In this document: piece after piece, positions 1 to 12,809 of the stretch
Numbering within the stretch: position 1 is the first letter of the stretch
Layout: each line of letters opens with the position of its first letter
Source of the DNA: Membranipora membranacea
Lineage: Eukaryota; Bryozoa; Gymnolaemata; Cheilostomatida; Membraniporidae
Length of the DNA stretch: 64,000 bases
Reading direction: 5' to 3'
Assembly: GCA_914767715.1 (NCBI GenBank)
Contig: OU612071.1
Span: forward strand, 13,747,493 to 13,811,492
Position numbers and translations under genes: made by a program
The notes under the pieces: generated by a model
The model's database searches: none
The model's input: the letters and a program-made list of their open reading frames with translations, nothing else
What the model was told of the DNA's origin: nothing

Positions 1-3000
1 GATCCAATAATTGCCTGTGGACATAATATTTGGGTCGGCACAGCGCCTGACACCATTGTCTTTGGTGAATGTTTTGTTACCAGTTTCCATATTATAACAA
101 GCGACACTGTCGCCAAAAGTCACTAGACAAATTTCAGCAGAGACTGCAATGTCAGGATGTCGATACATAGGGGCAAAACAAGCATACTCGAATTGAAATA
201 TCATATTTTTGTTAAGTCTGCCCTTTGAAACAGCTTCTAGAAAGTTTTGAACGCACAAAACAACATGAGCTGATTTTGATGTATCTTCATTTGTCTCAAT
301 GATGTAAAGATCGTCGCCGTACAAAGATATTCCTGTTATCATAATATTCTTCTCGGTGCTATATACTTTAATCCAGCCTTTCATATCAGGCGTCTGGAGC
401 AGAAGTCCGTTATGACAACAGCATATGATTATGCCATCGCTGGTCATAGCAAGGCTATGTGCATACCAGTCGTTATCGAGGTCTATCACAGATTCTGATA
501 TGAACTGAACCCCATCTACACTCAGAGCATAATTCAAATTCTCAAATTTCTCGACATCATCTGAAAAGTGAAAACAGATTATACATCATGAATGTACAAG
601 ATTGAGGTCACATCTGGCTAGAATCTTTATGGCTTTGCGATAAGTTCTCTAACATACTCATCACATGGTGAACTGAGACCAGCAACTCAATAGCAAATTA
701 AGTGCTACTTCTGAGAAAAGTAGAATAGATATACATGTACCTAGATCGAACTTGAGCTAGATCCAATAACTGACACAGAATTATATACTGATGTAATTTA
801 TCAACCAATAGCCACACTACTTTTTTTTTATCACCAATCCAACAATTCATATCATCAGTTAGGGATGGCTTATCACTTCATTTATATTGATGTCACTTTG
901 GTTTTTGTTATTTGGTCCACTCAAAAATCATATAATGTAGGTGGTGTAGTGAAATGTAGCGTAAAGGGTAACGATGACCTACCTTTAAGATATTCCATCT
1001 TTGGGAAACCGACAGCATATTCTCTATAATACCTCAAACTACTCAACATGGAGCTACTGTTCTCGACTATCTTTGTAACATGGCTGTCTCTCAAGAACTT
1101 CTCACATGAGGCCATCTTTGTTTCAAGTTCTTCTCTGGTGCCTCTTAATTTCTCCATGTCTATCTCAGCCTTGGCCTTTGCAGTCCGTTCAAAGCGTGCT
1201 ATCCTCTCCTTAAAGTTCAGCTCCAGGGATTTGACAAGTGCAGTCTGAAAATATGTTTAAACATCTTTACTAGCCAATGCTCTCAAACTCCCTTTCATAT
1301 TTTCATACAGACCACAAACTTGATAAAATTCTCGGTTCGGAAAATAAAGAATCCAGTAATTCTACCAAAGCTATATTCACAAAAACATATTTCTCTCCAA
1401 AACTTTGTTTTCACAAATAATGAAAATAAAATTAAACCATGATATCTTGGTTTTGCTGACACAACTGAATTCAACCTATATCGATCAGAGGTATAGAGCC
1501 AATAGAACATGACGTGATCAGTTTGGAAATAGCTAGCAATAAATTTTGCATGATGGTACTATTCACTCACCAGCTCTTGAGCCTTTTTCTCAACTTGAAT
1601 GGTCATCGCTCTACAATCTTCTTCTATATCGTCCAGTTTTAGCCAGGCTTGCTTTTCCTCGACACAGAGCTCAGCTACTTCTGTCGACAGTTGTTTTATG
1701 GCGTCAGAGAACTTGGATTTTATTTGTGTCTCAGTGTCCTTGAGCGTTTTGAAAACGTGAGTATTTCCGTCAGAGCTAGTGTCTATGAAGAGTACGGACA
1801 AATTTCAAAGTTTCAAATTATGAACCTAAGAGGAATAATTGTTAGCTAGAGTTGACTTCAGCTAGTTTGAGGTTGCTTCAGAACTAGTTCCTATGAGCAT
1901 GGCAACATATTAGAGTTTAGTTTACGTAATGTTAGCTAGCGCTGAAATTCAACCGAACTACAAAGAGTTTGGCATGATATCTGAATTTCAAATTCTTTTG
2001 ACCTCTATTTATTGATATCGAGATAGTCCCGAGATTTTTATGTCACAAAAGATGGTCATACCCACTTACCTTGGCAATCGTTCTCTGTAGGGCAACTGGG
2101 ACACTTGATAGTATAGCAGTTCTTACAGCACATAGCAAGGAATTCATTGTGTTCCTTACAGAGAGGCTTCACATATAAGTCGGGTTTCTCACAGAACTTC
2201 TGTATCGATATAATCTTGTGCTTATCGCCGCCATCAAATATTCCATTATGCCACTGAAAATAGAGGAAAACTTAAGAGTGAACCAGTCCTGCTCTAACCG
2301 AATTCAATCAGACACGCCAGTAACAAACTGAATTGATCTAAAATTCACCAATTTGCTAGCAACTCAAATCATGGATAGGTTCAATTGTCTTCACAAGCAG
2401 CACTGTTTATTGAATGGTCAACAATCATTGTTTTATATCTCATTTTGGTAACGAGTAATATCAGTAATATGCTTAAGTAATACTTGAGAGTTGTCCTCTC
2501 AACATCACTGAGGGGACAACTCTGCACACTTTGACCCCATCCTTTATTGATGTACTGATGATGACTATAGCCCTGGAGGTATATATCTATCACAGTTAGC
2601 TAGTAAGAGAGCCTTAATGTGTGCAGCCTAGCCATAAATTATATAATAACTCTATGAGCTTAGCTAACACCATAAACCTTTCCTTTTATTTTGGGATGAG
2701 AAATGGCCCTATTGGTGCCGCAGGGATGGTGACCTTATAGAACCATTGAGGGTGTTTCTTACTCACTGTTAGCCAATTTGCTTGGAGTAGACTTAAGTCT
2801 TCTAGTATAATGAACTTTTATGCTGCAGTTGGCATTTTCAGCCCATGCTGAATGAGCGAAGCAATTAAAGCCGCACTATCACTCCCCTCAAATCCTCTTT
2901 CATTCTCTTGGTAATCCCAAATCTTCGGAACGGAATCTATGCATTTCCATTAAACAGTGAATGACAGTTGGAAAGCATTTGAGGGAACGATCAGCCAACA

Positions 3001-4318
3001 GATTAACTTCTTTTCTTGAAAGCTTATTTCAGACACAAACCCGTTCATGATGTGAGCAGAGTTTTTTATCGCAGTTGATACAGTAACAGACAGACAAGAC
3101 CACTTCCTGTTTACAAGCTGTACATCTGTGTTCTGATTGGTCAACAGCATCTGCAGGTTCAGCGCTGAAAATATGTTTGACACACTATAATCAGAAACAT
3201 TATGGACATTTTGAAGCCATTGTGATGGCATAGTCAGATTAGAGCGATTATCTTATTTCAATTAATTCTGTACAAAAAATGATGGTCATGACTAGGCAGT
3301 GTAGGCTTTTATTTCATTGGCTAGGCAGATAAGAGCTAACACATTGGCAAGTAAATGGCAGGCAATCAATTTCCTGATGGTTCTAGCATAAATTCTCTGT
3401 ACAATAGCAACCCTATGGTTCATATGAATTTCACTATCTCTTCTTTTAAGAATGTGCGTTAGGTAAGGACAAAAAGACAGGCTTATGCATGCAAGGATTA
3501 TGATGTATCCGTACCTGTTTATAACGAGGTTGTTGAGTTTGACACGTTTAGCATAAGGCTTCCCGTCTGGAGATACATCTGATATCTGTGCGTCAGGCAG
3601 GGAATCCAACGTGTCTACCTCATGTTCCTTGCTGAAATAAAAAATTACATAAACTTCATTAGTTGAATATTGACAATCATAATTTTAGGACTGCTAAGTT
3701 GGCATATTGAAAAGTGAATAGAAGCACTGGTCAACACAATGCAATTATATTTAAAAGTAAGCAATCAGTTGGCTGAATCGAAGGATTGCTCTATTCAATT
3801 CACCATAACAAAGAAATATGAAAGAGATTAGTTAAGCTACAAAGATGTGCAATCAAGTATCCAATAAATTTCACAAGAGTTTATAAAGATGAGAACAAGT
3901 AGTGTTCAATAGTGCAGTACAATTCCCTCAGAGCAACCGCTATGGTCAACACAAGCAGAAAACAAGAGGCGAGCAAAATAAATTGTCTCCCTCTCCGTGT
4001 GAGCAAAGAAAGAGAATTTTCATAGCTTTCTTGCCTGCTGTAATGAAATAAATTGAGGAGTTTCCCTTTCTGTTCACATTACAGAATCATAACAAACAGA
4101 TTTTCCCTACGCTACTTGATAATCTAGCTACTAATGGTGTGTGTTTACCTGCAGATTGGGCATATAAAGGAACGTTTGCCAGATGGATCGACCTTGTCAT
4201 GTCCTTTCAGACAGGGTAGACAGGTTATATGGTTACATTTTAGCTGTTTCGGTCTCTCAAGGTACTGAACCTCCTCCAGACAGAAGGGACATCATAGTCT
4301 ATCAAGATGTTCGGCCAT
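1..4318 (-). CDS. TRIM-family RING/B-box/coiled-coil protein, partial, with an in-frame TGA
   Basis: Seven minus-strand exons with consistent splice phases: 4318-4149, 3631-3515, 3164-3041, 2253-2070, 1782-1571, 1244-983 and 560 to beyond position 1. Exon 1 encodes a C3HC4 RING (CPFC, then CNHITCLPC, then CPIC). Exon 2 is a linker. Exon 3 is a B-box 1 (CTAC, CYCINC, CSHH). Exon 4 is a B-box 2 (CKEH, CCKNC, CPSC). Exons 5 and 6 are charged, heptad-like coiled coil. The last exon has beta-rich sequence suggesting a propeller-like C-terminal domain that continues outside the window. TRIM proteins are usually E3 ubiquitin ligases, often in innate immunity; the substrate here is unknown. Oddity: from the ATG at 4318-4316, codon 9 is TGA (4294-4292), directly before the first RING cysteine. 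No in-frame ATG lies between it and the RING. Everything downstream is open, so this is either a recent pseudogene, a polymorphic null allele, or a sequence or gene-model error. Confidence 0.8.
2487..2523. repeat. Short fold-back repeat, GTTGTCC family
   Basis: GAGAGTTGTCCTCTC is followed by a short loop and then GAGGGGACAACTCT, making a hairpin. Similar hairpins lie near 34.85 and 40.66 kb, so this is a small dispersed fold-back family. It sits in a TRIM gene intron. Confidence 0.5.
4292..4294 (-). other. In-frame TGA immediately upstream of the RING
   Basis: Eight codons after the ATG at 4318, CTA is followed by TGA and then the TGT of the first RING cysteine. No AG acceptor lies between the TGA and the TGT, so splicing cannot remove the stop and keep the whole RING. 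Confidence 0.8.
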
Positions 4319-4559
4319 CGTGTCCTGCAACTAAGAAGTATTCAGAATTTGCTAGACATCTTAGAAGTCTTTAAATCTTTCTATATATAGAGGGCCTACA
4401 TTTAATATTACGCATTGTTGTACATTACATGCATGCTTTTCGACCAATTTAAGGGGATATATAGTGCCCGTTCATTAGCTAGCCTAATCTCGAAGGACCC
4501 CTTTTGTCATTGGGGTCTTTGAGGTAAGGTTGTCTTGTCTTTGAGAAGGGGCTACTTAC

Positions 4560-5425
4560 TTACTTGTAGGTTGATCGCTTCTTCTGGTTGAAGGTTCCAG
4601 CGATGTGCCAATCTCATATGTCAGTATATGTTCCGGGTCATCAACTGTTTCGGGTCTTCACCATATGCTGGAACCTTAACCTGCCACTGGTGGACCTACA
4701 AGTAGTGAGCAATCACAAGACAAATTATTCCATAGCTTAGCAGTGGATACAAAGAAGCTCTTTTTATGGACATCGGTATTACAGTGATGTATTAGGTACT
4801 GCTATTCGTGCCTTCTGGTACTGCTCTGATGAGGATGAGGCTGGATGTAATCAGTCATGTTGACAGCTACCTCGTTGAAATGGATGGCACGAAACAAACC
4901 AAGACGTCTCCAGCTTCTTCTGCTGTCTAGAGTCTGCCAGGTCAGCTGGTCGATGAGCTGCGTTGTGCTAGTTCTGTGATCAGTTCTAGGAATGTTGAAG
5001 ACTGTTCTTGCGGCTCGCCTCTGGACAGCCTCCAGTTTAGTTGCCTGAGTTTGTGTGAGACTGCCGTCCCAGACTGTAGATGAATATTCTAGGATAGGTC
5101 TCACCAGGGTTGCATAGGCTTTGTCACGTAGTTGTGGTAGGGTGGGAGGGATAGTTCGCTGGATGTAACCCAATCTACTAGAGGCTTTGTTTGAGATGTA
5201 GGTGGTATTTTCATTCCATCTCAGAGAACTCTCTAGTTTCACTCCCAGGTACTTCACACTATTTGTTTTCGGAAAACTGATGTTATTTAGCTTGCACTCA
5301 TGTTGGGCCCCTTTAGTCCGTTTGCGAGAAAACTTGATATACTCGCATTTCAATGGGTTAAACTCCATCTTCCATTTAGTCTCCCAGGTCTGAAGAGCTG
5401 CGAGATCATCCTGCAGCTCGAATTA
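4560..5425 (-). mobile_element. 5'-truncated non-LTR retrotransposon fragment (reverse transcriptase C-terminal part)
   Basis: The open frame at about 5368-4802, extendable upstream to about 5420, reads as the thumb and post-RT part of a non-LTR reverse transcriptase. It contains FNPLKCEYIKFSRKR, then NSVKYLGVKL, then a TLVRPILEYSSTVWD motif and an AVQRRAAR segment, in the order typical of Jockey/CR1/RTE-like elements. The catalytic fingers/palm with the FADD box and the endonuclease are absent, so the copy is 5'-truncated and dead. The region 3' of the ORF (4563-4715) contains an imperfect inverted repeat (CTTGTAGGT with ACCTACAAG, and AAGGTTCCAGC with GCTGGAACCTT), perhaps a 3'-UTR stem-loop. 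It lies between the TRIM gene and the secreted-protein gene. The clade is not certain. Confidence 0.85.
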
Positions 5426-6139
5426 ACCTGGGTTCAGGTCTCAGGGACCCATAGAACTCAAGCCTTCTATAAAGGTAAGGTTAGAATACACTATCCAACA
5501 CTAACAGACATCAATGGTAAGTTCTATCAGTAATGAATAACGAGAAAATCTGTCCTGAGTGCTGACTATGGGTGTCAATCAGTACCCCTGAACTCTGAAG
5601 AGCAGTATGTGCCTGCAGTAGTGTGTATATTAATATAGATGAATTAAGTCTACCTGTAAATGTTGCTCCAGTCCCTGCTATACAATTACATCCTAGCGAG
5701 AAGCAATCTCTACTATGCTATGTATGGGCATATACCACCACTAAAACTAAGTGAGTATAAGTAAGGAGTACTATTGAATTGTCAATAACCTGTATTGACA
5801 GTAACAGTACAAGCTTACCAATATAAAGTTTATAAAGGCTAGCAAAGGGGAGGTCAACAAGTTATTTTTAATTTGCTTTAATTATAAACTTTAAGAAAAC
5901 CTCAATAAAAAAATTTCTTTTTTTTTTTTAGGTGGATTTGTTATTTCAATTTTAGAGGTAGGAACTGTCCACACAGTGTTATATATCGATTCTCATCATG
6001 ATTCGACTTGTTACTAACTATCACATTGTGGGTATAATGCACAACGGGTTTCCCCAAGAGAGCCAATCAAATCCCGTATGGTTGGCCACAATTCATTCTT
6101 GTTTGCTCATAGAAGACAACTCCATTATGAGCATGGATA

Positions 6140-6485
6140 TGAATTTATGGATCAGTGGTAAAATACATAGCATGGCTATTTGAAGATATATGCCATGCCT
6201 CCCTTATGTGATCAGTAAAAACCTTGTGTCAGGGTCGTAATAGAGCTTAAAATCTGGGAGCTTTTAGGTTATGCATTGATTGACGTCCCAATAACAACCT
6301 TCAAAAACTTAGGCAAGCTGCTTGACAATTTTTTATAAGGGTCAGCTATTTATGATTCTGAACTTGTGGACCAATCAAAGATGAGAAATACGGTGCAGCA
6401 ACCATACATAAATAGCCATATGCTTGATCAGTGTTGATATGTTCCCCTCATCCATATAATACATAACAGTGATTATGAGTTCTAG
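6140..6485. repeat. Dispersed repeat, copy 1 (shared with about 46370-46655)
   Basis: Long stretches match the second copy with moderate divergence, for example GAATTTATGGATCAG, GATTCTGAACTTGTGGACC and AATCAAAGATGAGAAAT, in the same order and orientation. No ORF of interest was seen. It is likely a degraded non-autonomous mobile element. Confidence 0.65.
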
Positions 6486-7033
6486 CAAAATAAATTCAAG
6501 TCATATTTAGATACAATAATATGGTTTTATTCTAAGTAAACAACTGATTGCATTGTACTATCTAGCTTTTTAATATGTTATACACATAGACAAAACACAC
6601 AGTGTTGTGTGTTTTTTCTATGGTTATTCCTAACCACTGGTTGTCATAGAAACTGATGCATCAAAAATAACAGACAAATAAATTAGCAAGGCGTACACAG
6701 TATGTACAAAAAATTACCTAACATATGAAGTATATGCATGTTATAGAAGATTTCAAGTTAAGTCATTATATTAAGATTAGATGATGCTATTCTAGCCTGT
6801 GAGATCCCTTAGCCCTCTTGCAAGCTGTCAGCAGTTAAAAGTAACAGATTTTTCTGAAATGCAGCTTTAAAAAAGACCAGTTTGTTAGAGAAGACATTGA
6901 ATATTGTTCCATAACACAATTTTTCTAGAGATTTCAGAGAGATTAGATCCAGGATTGGCTAGTATTTAGTTTTGACCTGATCTGATCTGGAATTCCACGA
7001 TGAAATGGCGTTGTGGGAATGCTGTCATCATTA

Positions 7034-10000
7034 TCACCACTCTTGAAAGAAGCCCTTATCCGATCGCTCATCTGCTACTCTCTTGTTAAAGGAGACAGAT
7101 TTGAGTGGTCCATGATGTATTGAACCCCCATATCTAAAATAGAACAATAAAATACTTATTTTATACGTACTGGGTTGAGACGACAGTTTATTTTGGGTTT
7201 TTTTGTGATTTTGCTCAGCAACAATGAGATAACTCCCGTTATCTTTTATCATTATCAGACATCTAATCTAAATAATAATACTTCAACCTAGGGTACCTCA
7301 GTGATAAAAACAAACGCATGTATGCAAGCCCTGGGTTTAAGCCAAACCGGGATCATTGAGTTTACTACCTGATTTGGGTGTCAATACTGATTGGTCCATA
7401 GACTCAATAATATTGCTAGAATTTATGATATTATTGAGTCTACGCTGACCAACATTTCTGAGATTTCTGGATTTATCCCCTCACAACATTCTAGAGCCGT
7501 CAACGTATGGACGTTATCTCCAGTTGAGATTTTACCTTGAAAGGGAACTGAGTATGCTCCTAGCCTGAGATCTTTCTCTATTTTTGTTATTTGTGTTGAG
7601 GCGGTATTCAGCTATCGATGGCTCATTTTGTGATGACTCTGACTCTTGTTGTGACAATCCTGCCTCAGTCATCGTAAGTAAGTCTGCTAATTCTTTGGCT
7701 GGAAACACAAAGATATAAAAAGGAAGTTAGATTAGTCATTGTGTGCTACTGTCTATCCAATAATAATGATGACTACTGTAGCCTCAGGTCTAGGAATTCA
7801 AGCAATCTAGACCATAAGGCTGGGTTTTATATCTAGACTGGAAACACAAAGATATTTTCTACGTGGATCGGGCAAGGACAAAAAATCAGGCTTATGCAAT
7901 GTAGACTATGATGTAACTGTTCTCGTTTGTTACGGGGCTATAATTGTGATTGGCGCGCTTCGCATCATGCGCCCCGTATAAGATAATTTGATATCTGAAC
8001 ATCAGGCAAGGAGTCTAGCATGTCTATCTCAAAGATATTTTCTACGCATTGCGGGCTTGCATCAAATCTTTATCATTTGAAAATATTTGTTTACATAATG
8101 TGCCCAAAGAAATAGTGAAAATAGACTATACAGATGAAAATATTTGATACTAAACTTTTAATTCAAACGAGTTTGTTATGGTGTGTACTTTGAGTTGATT
8201 TGATATTGTTTATCTAATGCTGAAGGGAAAGCTGTTGGGCCATGATGTTATAACTTCCAAATAGCTTTTTGCCAGGATCGTTCGTTTCGATGAATAAAAT
8301 TATTTTAATTTTGGGTTGTCCTCTCATGGATAGAGGGTTGGTATGAAACTAGCCTGTGTTGACCAGCTTGCCACCGACAAAGCTTGTCAAGACAGGCTAG
8401 TTTGAAACATTTAAAATAAAAGTTATTAACATCCTCAATAGATATTATGACTCACCTTGCTGTTGTCTGCTTAGATGAGGACGCTCAGTGGTTGATTTGA
8501 TAACAGTGTCTATACTGCATTCAGGACTCAGTAAACATTTTAACACCTCCTCGTCTGTGAGAGCCGCTAAGCCTTGAGATTGTGCACCATCTAAAATAGA
8601 CAATGAAACATGTTCAGTCACATTCATAGGATATATTCTACCGTTGAGAGCTAGCAGTGTTCACTTGATATTGCAAACTTAGCAATTCAGTTCACTGGGG
8701 TAGCATTTAGAAACCATGGTATGGTGAATTGGCATGCTTTTTTTTACTGGAAAGCGATTGGTACCCCAGAAGTCACAAATTTATGTCCCATTGAGGGATT
8801 ATTCTTGATTAATTGTTTCAGCGAATCCAGCCCCAAGTACCCTTGGGTGTAAAGACTTCCTCATTTATTATCTATGTTGCATAATGGCAATATAGTGACA
8901 CTAAATTAGTAAACTTTTATTCGCTTGTCCTTAACTTGACATGACCAACTAATCGTTATTTCTCCTCGACATGTTTAAGGGGGGGGGGGGGTGGGTTATC
9001 AAAAGTGCGATCTATGTAATTCGGCCTATAAGCTGTATCTCAGCTTATTGTGTAAATCATGTAAAGCAATATGATTTTATCTTAGTTTTTTTTACTAATG
9101 GAAAGATTTTTTCCTGTTATATTAGAAGATGAATTCCGTCATATAAGCATTCATTTTACAAATCAATTGTTCTGAGCAGTTTTAGAGCCGAGCTACCTTA
9201 TATGATACTGTAAAAGAAAGGTCTTATCGTCAAAACAGATGCAGATTTAAGACAATGACTTTTGGAGTGAAAACGAACATCTCCTTACTATCTGTTCAAT
9301 TTTGAGGTGTCATCATATTAACCTGATGAAGTTGGTAAGTTAATTGAAAAGACAGTCTGCACAATGCCAGGGTATAGAGATTTATGTCCTGAGCGCAAAC
9401 AAAGTACCAGATAAAATAGAACTGGAGGGCGGAGACCAATTAATTTTTTGTGTAACCAGGAACTTTCTTTGTCTAAACAAGTGTCTAGGCCTAGATATTT
9501 AAGTACAAATCAACCCTGCACAAAGTCTGTCACTTCTTTCCACATGTGGTTATCAGTTCTTTTCCATTATAATGGAAGTCAGTTTCTCCAATATTAGCCA
9601 AGGGCCGTAGTGGTAGGGGAGGCAATAACACTCGAGGATGTGAAGTAACACCAGGTTAGATATTGTAAGCTGATCCCAAGTCCCCAGACTCAGTCTCCAA
9701 AGTTTTTTAACATGGCATGGACATTGATTATTCAATTAGAGCATTTTTAGGCCGCTTCATTCAGCATTCTAGGGGGTGTCTAGGCCATGTATTTATATTT
9801 AAGTATGACTCAACCTGCACAAAGTCCAACACTTTTTCCCACATCATGGTTATCAGTTCTTTCCCATTATTAGAAGTAAGTTTCTCCAATATTAGCTATT
9901 TGTATTAGTTTTTATATTAATATCTGCTGTGGGATGAGGTGTCTTATCTCCTGTCAATATGAGGTTATTACGGCTTGTGTTTGTATAGAATGCCATATTA

Positions 10001-12616
10001 GAAAATCAGAAGTTAAAATTACACATTGTCTGCTGCGATGATGAGATTGGTTGAGGGGCGGATAGATTGGCAAAGAGCTTGTCCAGGGAGCTTTCTTCGG
10101 AATCCTGCAACTTTCATTAAAAATTTGCGGATTAATTTTGAGATTTAATTATCTGGGGGTGAATTTATGACACAATAGTAGCCATATTTTACCACTCTCA
10201 AATATATATTGGTGCCTGCCAAATACGGAGAGTTTATAATTTGATAGAAGATTATGAGGTGTAAGATACTCCCAAGCACACCCCTGAAGGGACAGACTCT
10301 ATCTAGGTGCGGTCATCCAAAGGATGTCTCTATCTAATTTTATTTGGTTTTTGACGTCTACTTGGTAGAAGATCCTGAGCTAATTGACCTGGACGGAGTT
10401 TACGTTTTAGTCTGCTAGAATAATGTGCTCAATCAATCTTGTGCAATCCCTGTCATGTCATCAATGACAGGGAAATGGGCTGACAACAATTTGACTTGAT
10501 TTATTCTTGGCTAATTTGCAGATTTGAAATGTAATTAAAAATTGCAACTTTACACTGATAATAGTATTTTAGTTTTATTACACGTCATTACAACATAAAA
10601 CTCCCATTTTATAAAGGCATTGAACTTTTCATCAAGTCAGATATAAGTATTTTTCATCAGATGTTTGAAGTTTCATGTCCTTAATTGGCGCAGTTGTCTA
10701 TGAATAACCAAACAACATGCATATAGGCCAAACGACCTTCCAGAGTTAGAGTTAGTCAATATTGATTGAGGTCGCATAATTTAGAGTTCCAGGAATTTTC
10801 CTTTCTCAAGGGTAGAAGCTCCTGCCAATTTTTTTCTTCTTTTGTCATCAGATAGATTTCAAAAACATGAATCCCTTGTGTAAAGTGCTCAAACTCTGCC
10901 TGGATCGCTGGTAGTACCATTTCATTAGCCTTCCTTGGGAAGGGAAAGTGGTTGAAGCGATACTACCAGCAACCTCACCACAGTATGAGCAGCCAAACTC
11001 AAAATTCTATCTCACAATAAGCTCACTGAGACAATCAACACGGGCCAACCCATCTAGGAAATCGGGTAAACTAAGCACCCAAAAAGCTTTGTTTTTGGGA
11101 GGTGACAATATTGACCTTCCCTCTGATTAAAACAGCTTAGCGGGTGCTCAAGCTACATGCATTGTTGAACTCTGAACAGCTGTAATCGGCTAAGACAATC
11201 AGTCAGCAGATTTCTCATTGTCACATGTTGGACTTGGACACACGTACACATACGTCACAGGCCTGATTGCGCTTACCCAATGCTGTGTAGGTAGAGAGGG
11301 TGGGACACCACCACCACCCACCCTGGTGTAGGCTTGATTGATGTGGCCCAATACCATGACAACACGCAGAATCAAACTTTGGACTAGAACAATCAAAAGG
11401 ATTATAGTTTAAGATGTTTACACAGACCTGTTAAGTTGTGGGTGAGGTCAATATTAGAGCAGCTGTATTTGGGATGGCAGAGTGACTGACACACACAGGC
11501 AGCGGGGGCGTATCTGATAAACCTTTGACCCTGCCTATTGTTAGCGACACAATCATTGTTGCAAACGAATTTGAGGTTTTTACGTTTATGAAAATCACAC
11601 CATTCTAATTTTCATACAAAAGGTTGTATAAATTTTAAAATTTTCTGCCCTGTATATTTGAGAGTTAGATTTATCGATTGTCAACAACAATCATTGTTGA
11701 AAACGAATTTGAGGTTTTGATATGCGTTGCAGAAGTGACCATCCCAATTTGCAAACCAAAAGTTTTATGCCTGGCATATTTCAGAGTTTCCCCTCTGAGT
11801 CTATTGCGTCACACTCAACAGCATTTTCTGTAGTCTGTCGCTGTTTGATTTGGGTCAGAGAGCGAATGGTTTGTGGATGTTATGTAATCAATCGTGTCAC
11901 GCTTGTCAAAGGTCAATTTTATCCTGTCATCATTTTTCATTTTATTTTCCTTACCAACAATTTTTCACGTACATTTTAAGAGGAAAAAATCCTAACTTAA
12001 ATTGATTTCCATTCTATCAGTGAAAAAGTCTATGGCAGATGAGCTCTCAGCCTAATGTGACAAATTTTTTTTTAATAACCCCAACTGCCCAAACTTCATT
12101 TAACTCACTTTCATTGAGTTAAAGGGCAGACAACATCTTTTTTTAAGATAGATAGATCTAGCTGTCAGGTAAAATAAAATTGTTAATTCTCCATTCAATT
12201 CAATTTAATTCTGCTATCAATTCTGCTCTAGCTCTGATTACGTTTCAGAAAACAGCCTACCACTATTTCTGTTCACAACAAGACAAATCCATGCGCCAAG
12301 ATAATTTTTGATAGAAAGAACCACATGCGTCAGTTTTTCATAAATGTGCAATTTACCGTCGATGTATGGGTATTGTATTGTATTGTCAGATAACGGGTAT
12401 TGCTATTTGGTACTGGGTATAAAGCAGCAAAGAAAACCTATCTGTATTTGAACTTGATACCTCTAACTAGATGAGGTCAACGGCGCTTTCAAGACCCCTC
12501 CCCTCTCTGGTAACTAAAAATCACTCACCTCTATAGGAATGTGGACGAGCTGACACTGACATTGTGTGGCATAGTAATATCAATCCTATCAATATTGGTT
12601 TGAGATATTTGTTCAT
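7034..12616 (-). CDS. Small secreted protein, candidate peptide precursor (161 aa)
   Basis: Four exons: 12616-12529, 8590-8456, 7698-7536 and 7133-7034. Exon lengths (88, 135, 163, 100) sum to 486 nt, and the phases (1, 1, 2) join into one open frame ending in TGA. Residues 1-23 look like a signal peptide: MNKYLKP, a hydrophobic run, then a VSA cleavage-like site. The mature part is polar and has only two cysteines, five residues apart (CLLSPEC). It has a Q/S/E-rich middle and a basic C-terminal segment in which NKR precedes the last 14 residues, a possible prohormone-convertase site. An in-frame upstream ATG would add about 35 residues, but the signal peptide favours the start given. I do not recognise the family. 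A role as a secreted peptide precursor is inference from signal peptide, size, basic site and TATA promoter. Intron 1 is about 3.9 kb. Confidence 0.7.
9480..9897. repeat. Diverged direct duplication, about 120 bp, period about 295 bp
   Basis: Both copies carry GTGTCTAGGCC, CTGCACAAAGTC, GGTTATCAGTTCTT and GTTTCTCCAATATTAGC in the same order, at about 9480-9600 and 9775-9897. Confidence 0.7.
10884..11000. mobile_element. MITE-like fold-back element, copy 1
   Basis: The two ends are imperfect inverted repeats: GTGCTCAAACTC and GCTGGTAGTACC against ACTACCAGC and ATGAGCAGCCAAAC. The same architecture appears at 53273-53384 with better preserved ends. It has no coding capacity and looks like a non-autonomous DNA element. 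Confidence 0.6.
11550..11720. repeat. Direct duplication, period about 137 bp
   Basis: ACAATCATTGTTG followed by AAACGAATTTGAGGTTTT occurs near 11550 and again near 11687. Diverged flanking similarity (CTGCCCTGTATATTTGAGAG and GCCTGGCATATTTCAGAG) follows each copy. Confidence 0.65.
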
Positions 12617-12801
12617 AGTGTTCGGCAATGACAAATATAGCGTTCTTCTGTTAACTTTCTTCTTATTGGATGGATCCGTGCAGTGACAGACTACGTAACC
12701 TTCTGAAAACTCAGCGGACATCTTTGCTTTTGTTGTAATTCTGCTGTGTGATTTGTGAGCAGTTCCTGTAGTGAATAACAGTTCTGAACTAATCTTGAGG
12801 T

Positions 12802-12809
12802 CTTTTATA
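12802..12809 (-). promoter_or_regulatory. TATA box of the secreted-protein gene
   Basis: TATAAAAG on the minus strand lies about 190 bp upstream of the chosen ATG. That places a transcription start near 12775 and leaves a 5' UTR of about 160 nt. No other canonical TATA was noted immediately upstream of this exon. Confidence 0.55.

Larger units (their letters stand above)
8628..12528. other. Intron 1 of the secreted-protein gene and its repeats
   Basis: No coding exon could be supported here. The interval contains a G run near 8980, a local duplication (9480-9600 and 9775-9897), a fold-back element (10884-11000) and a second duplication near 11550-11720. An alternative exon cannot be excluded. 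Confidence 0.5.
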
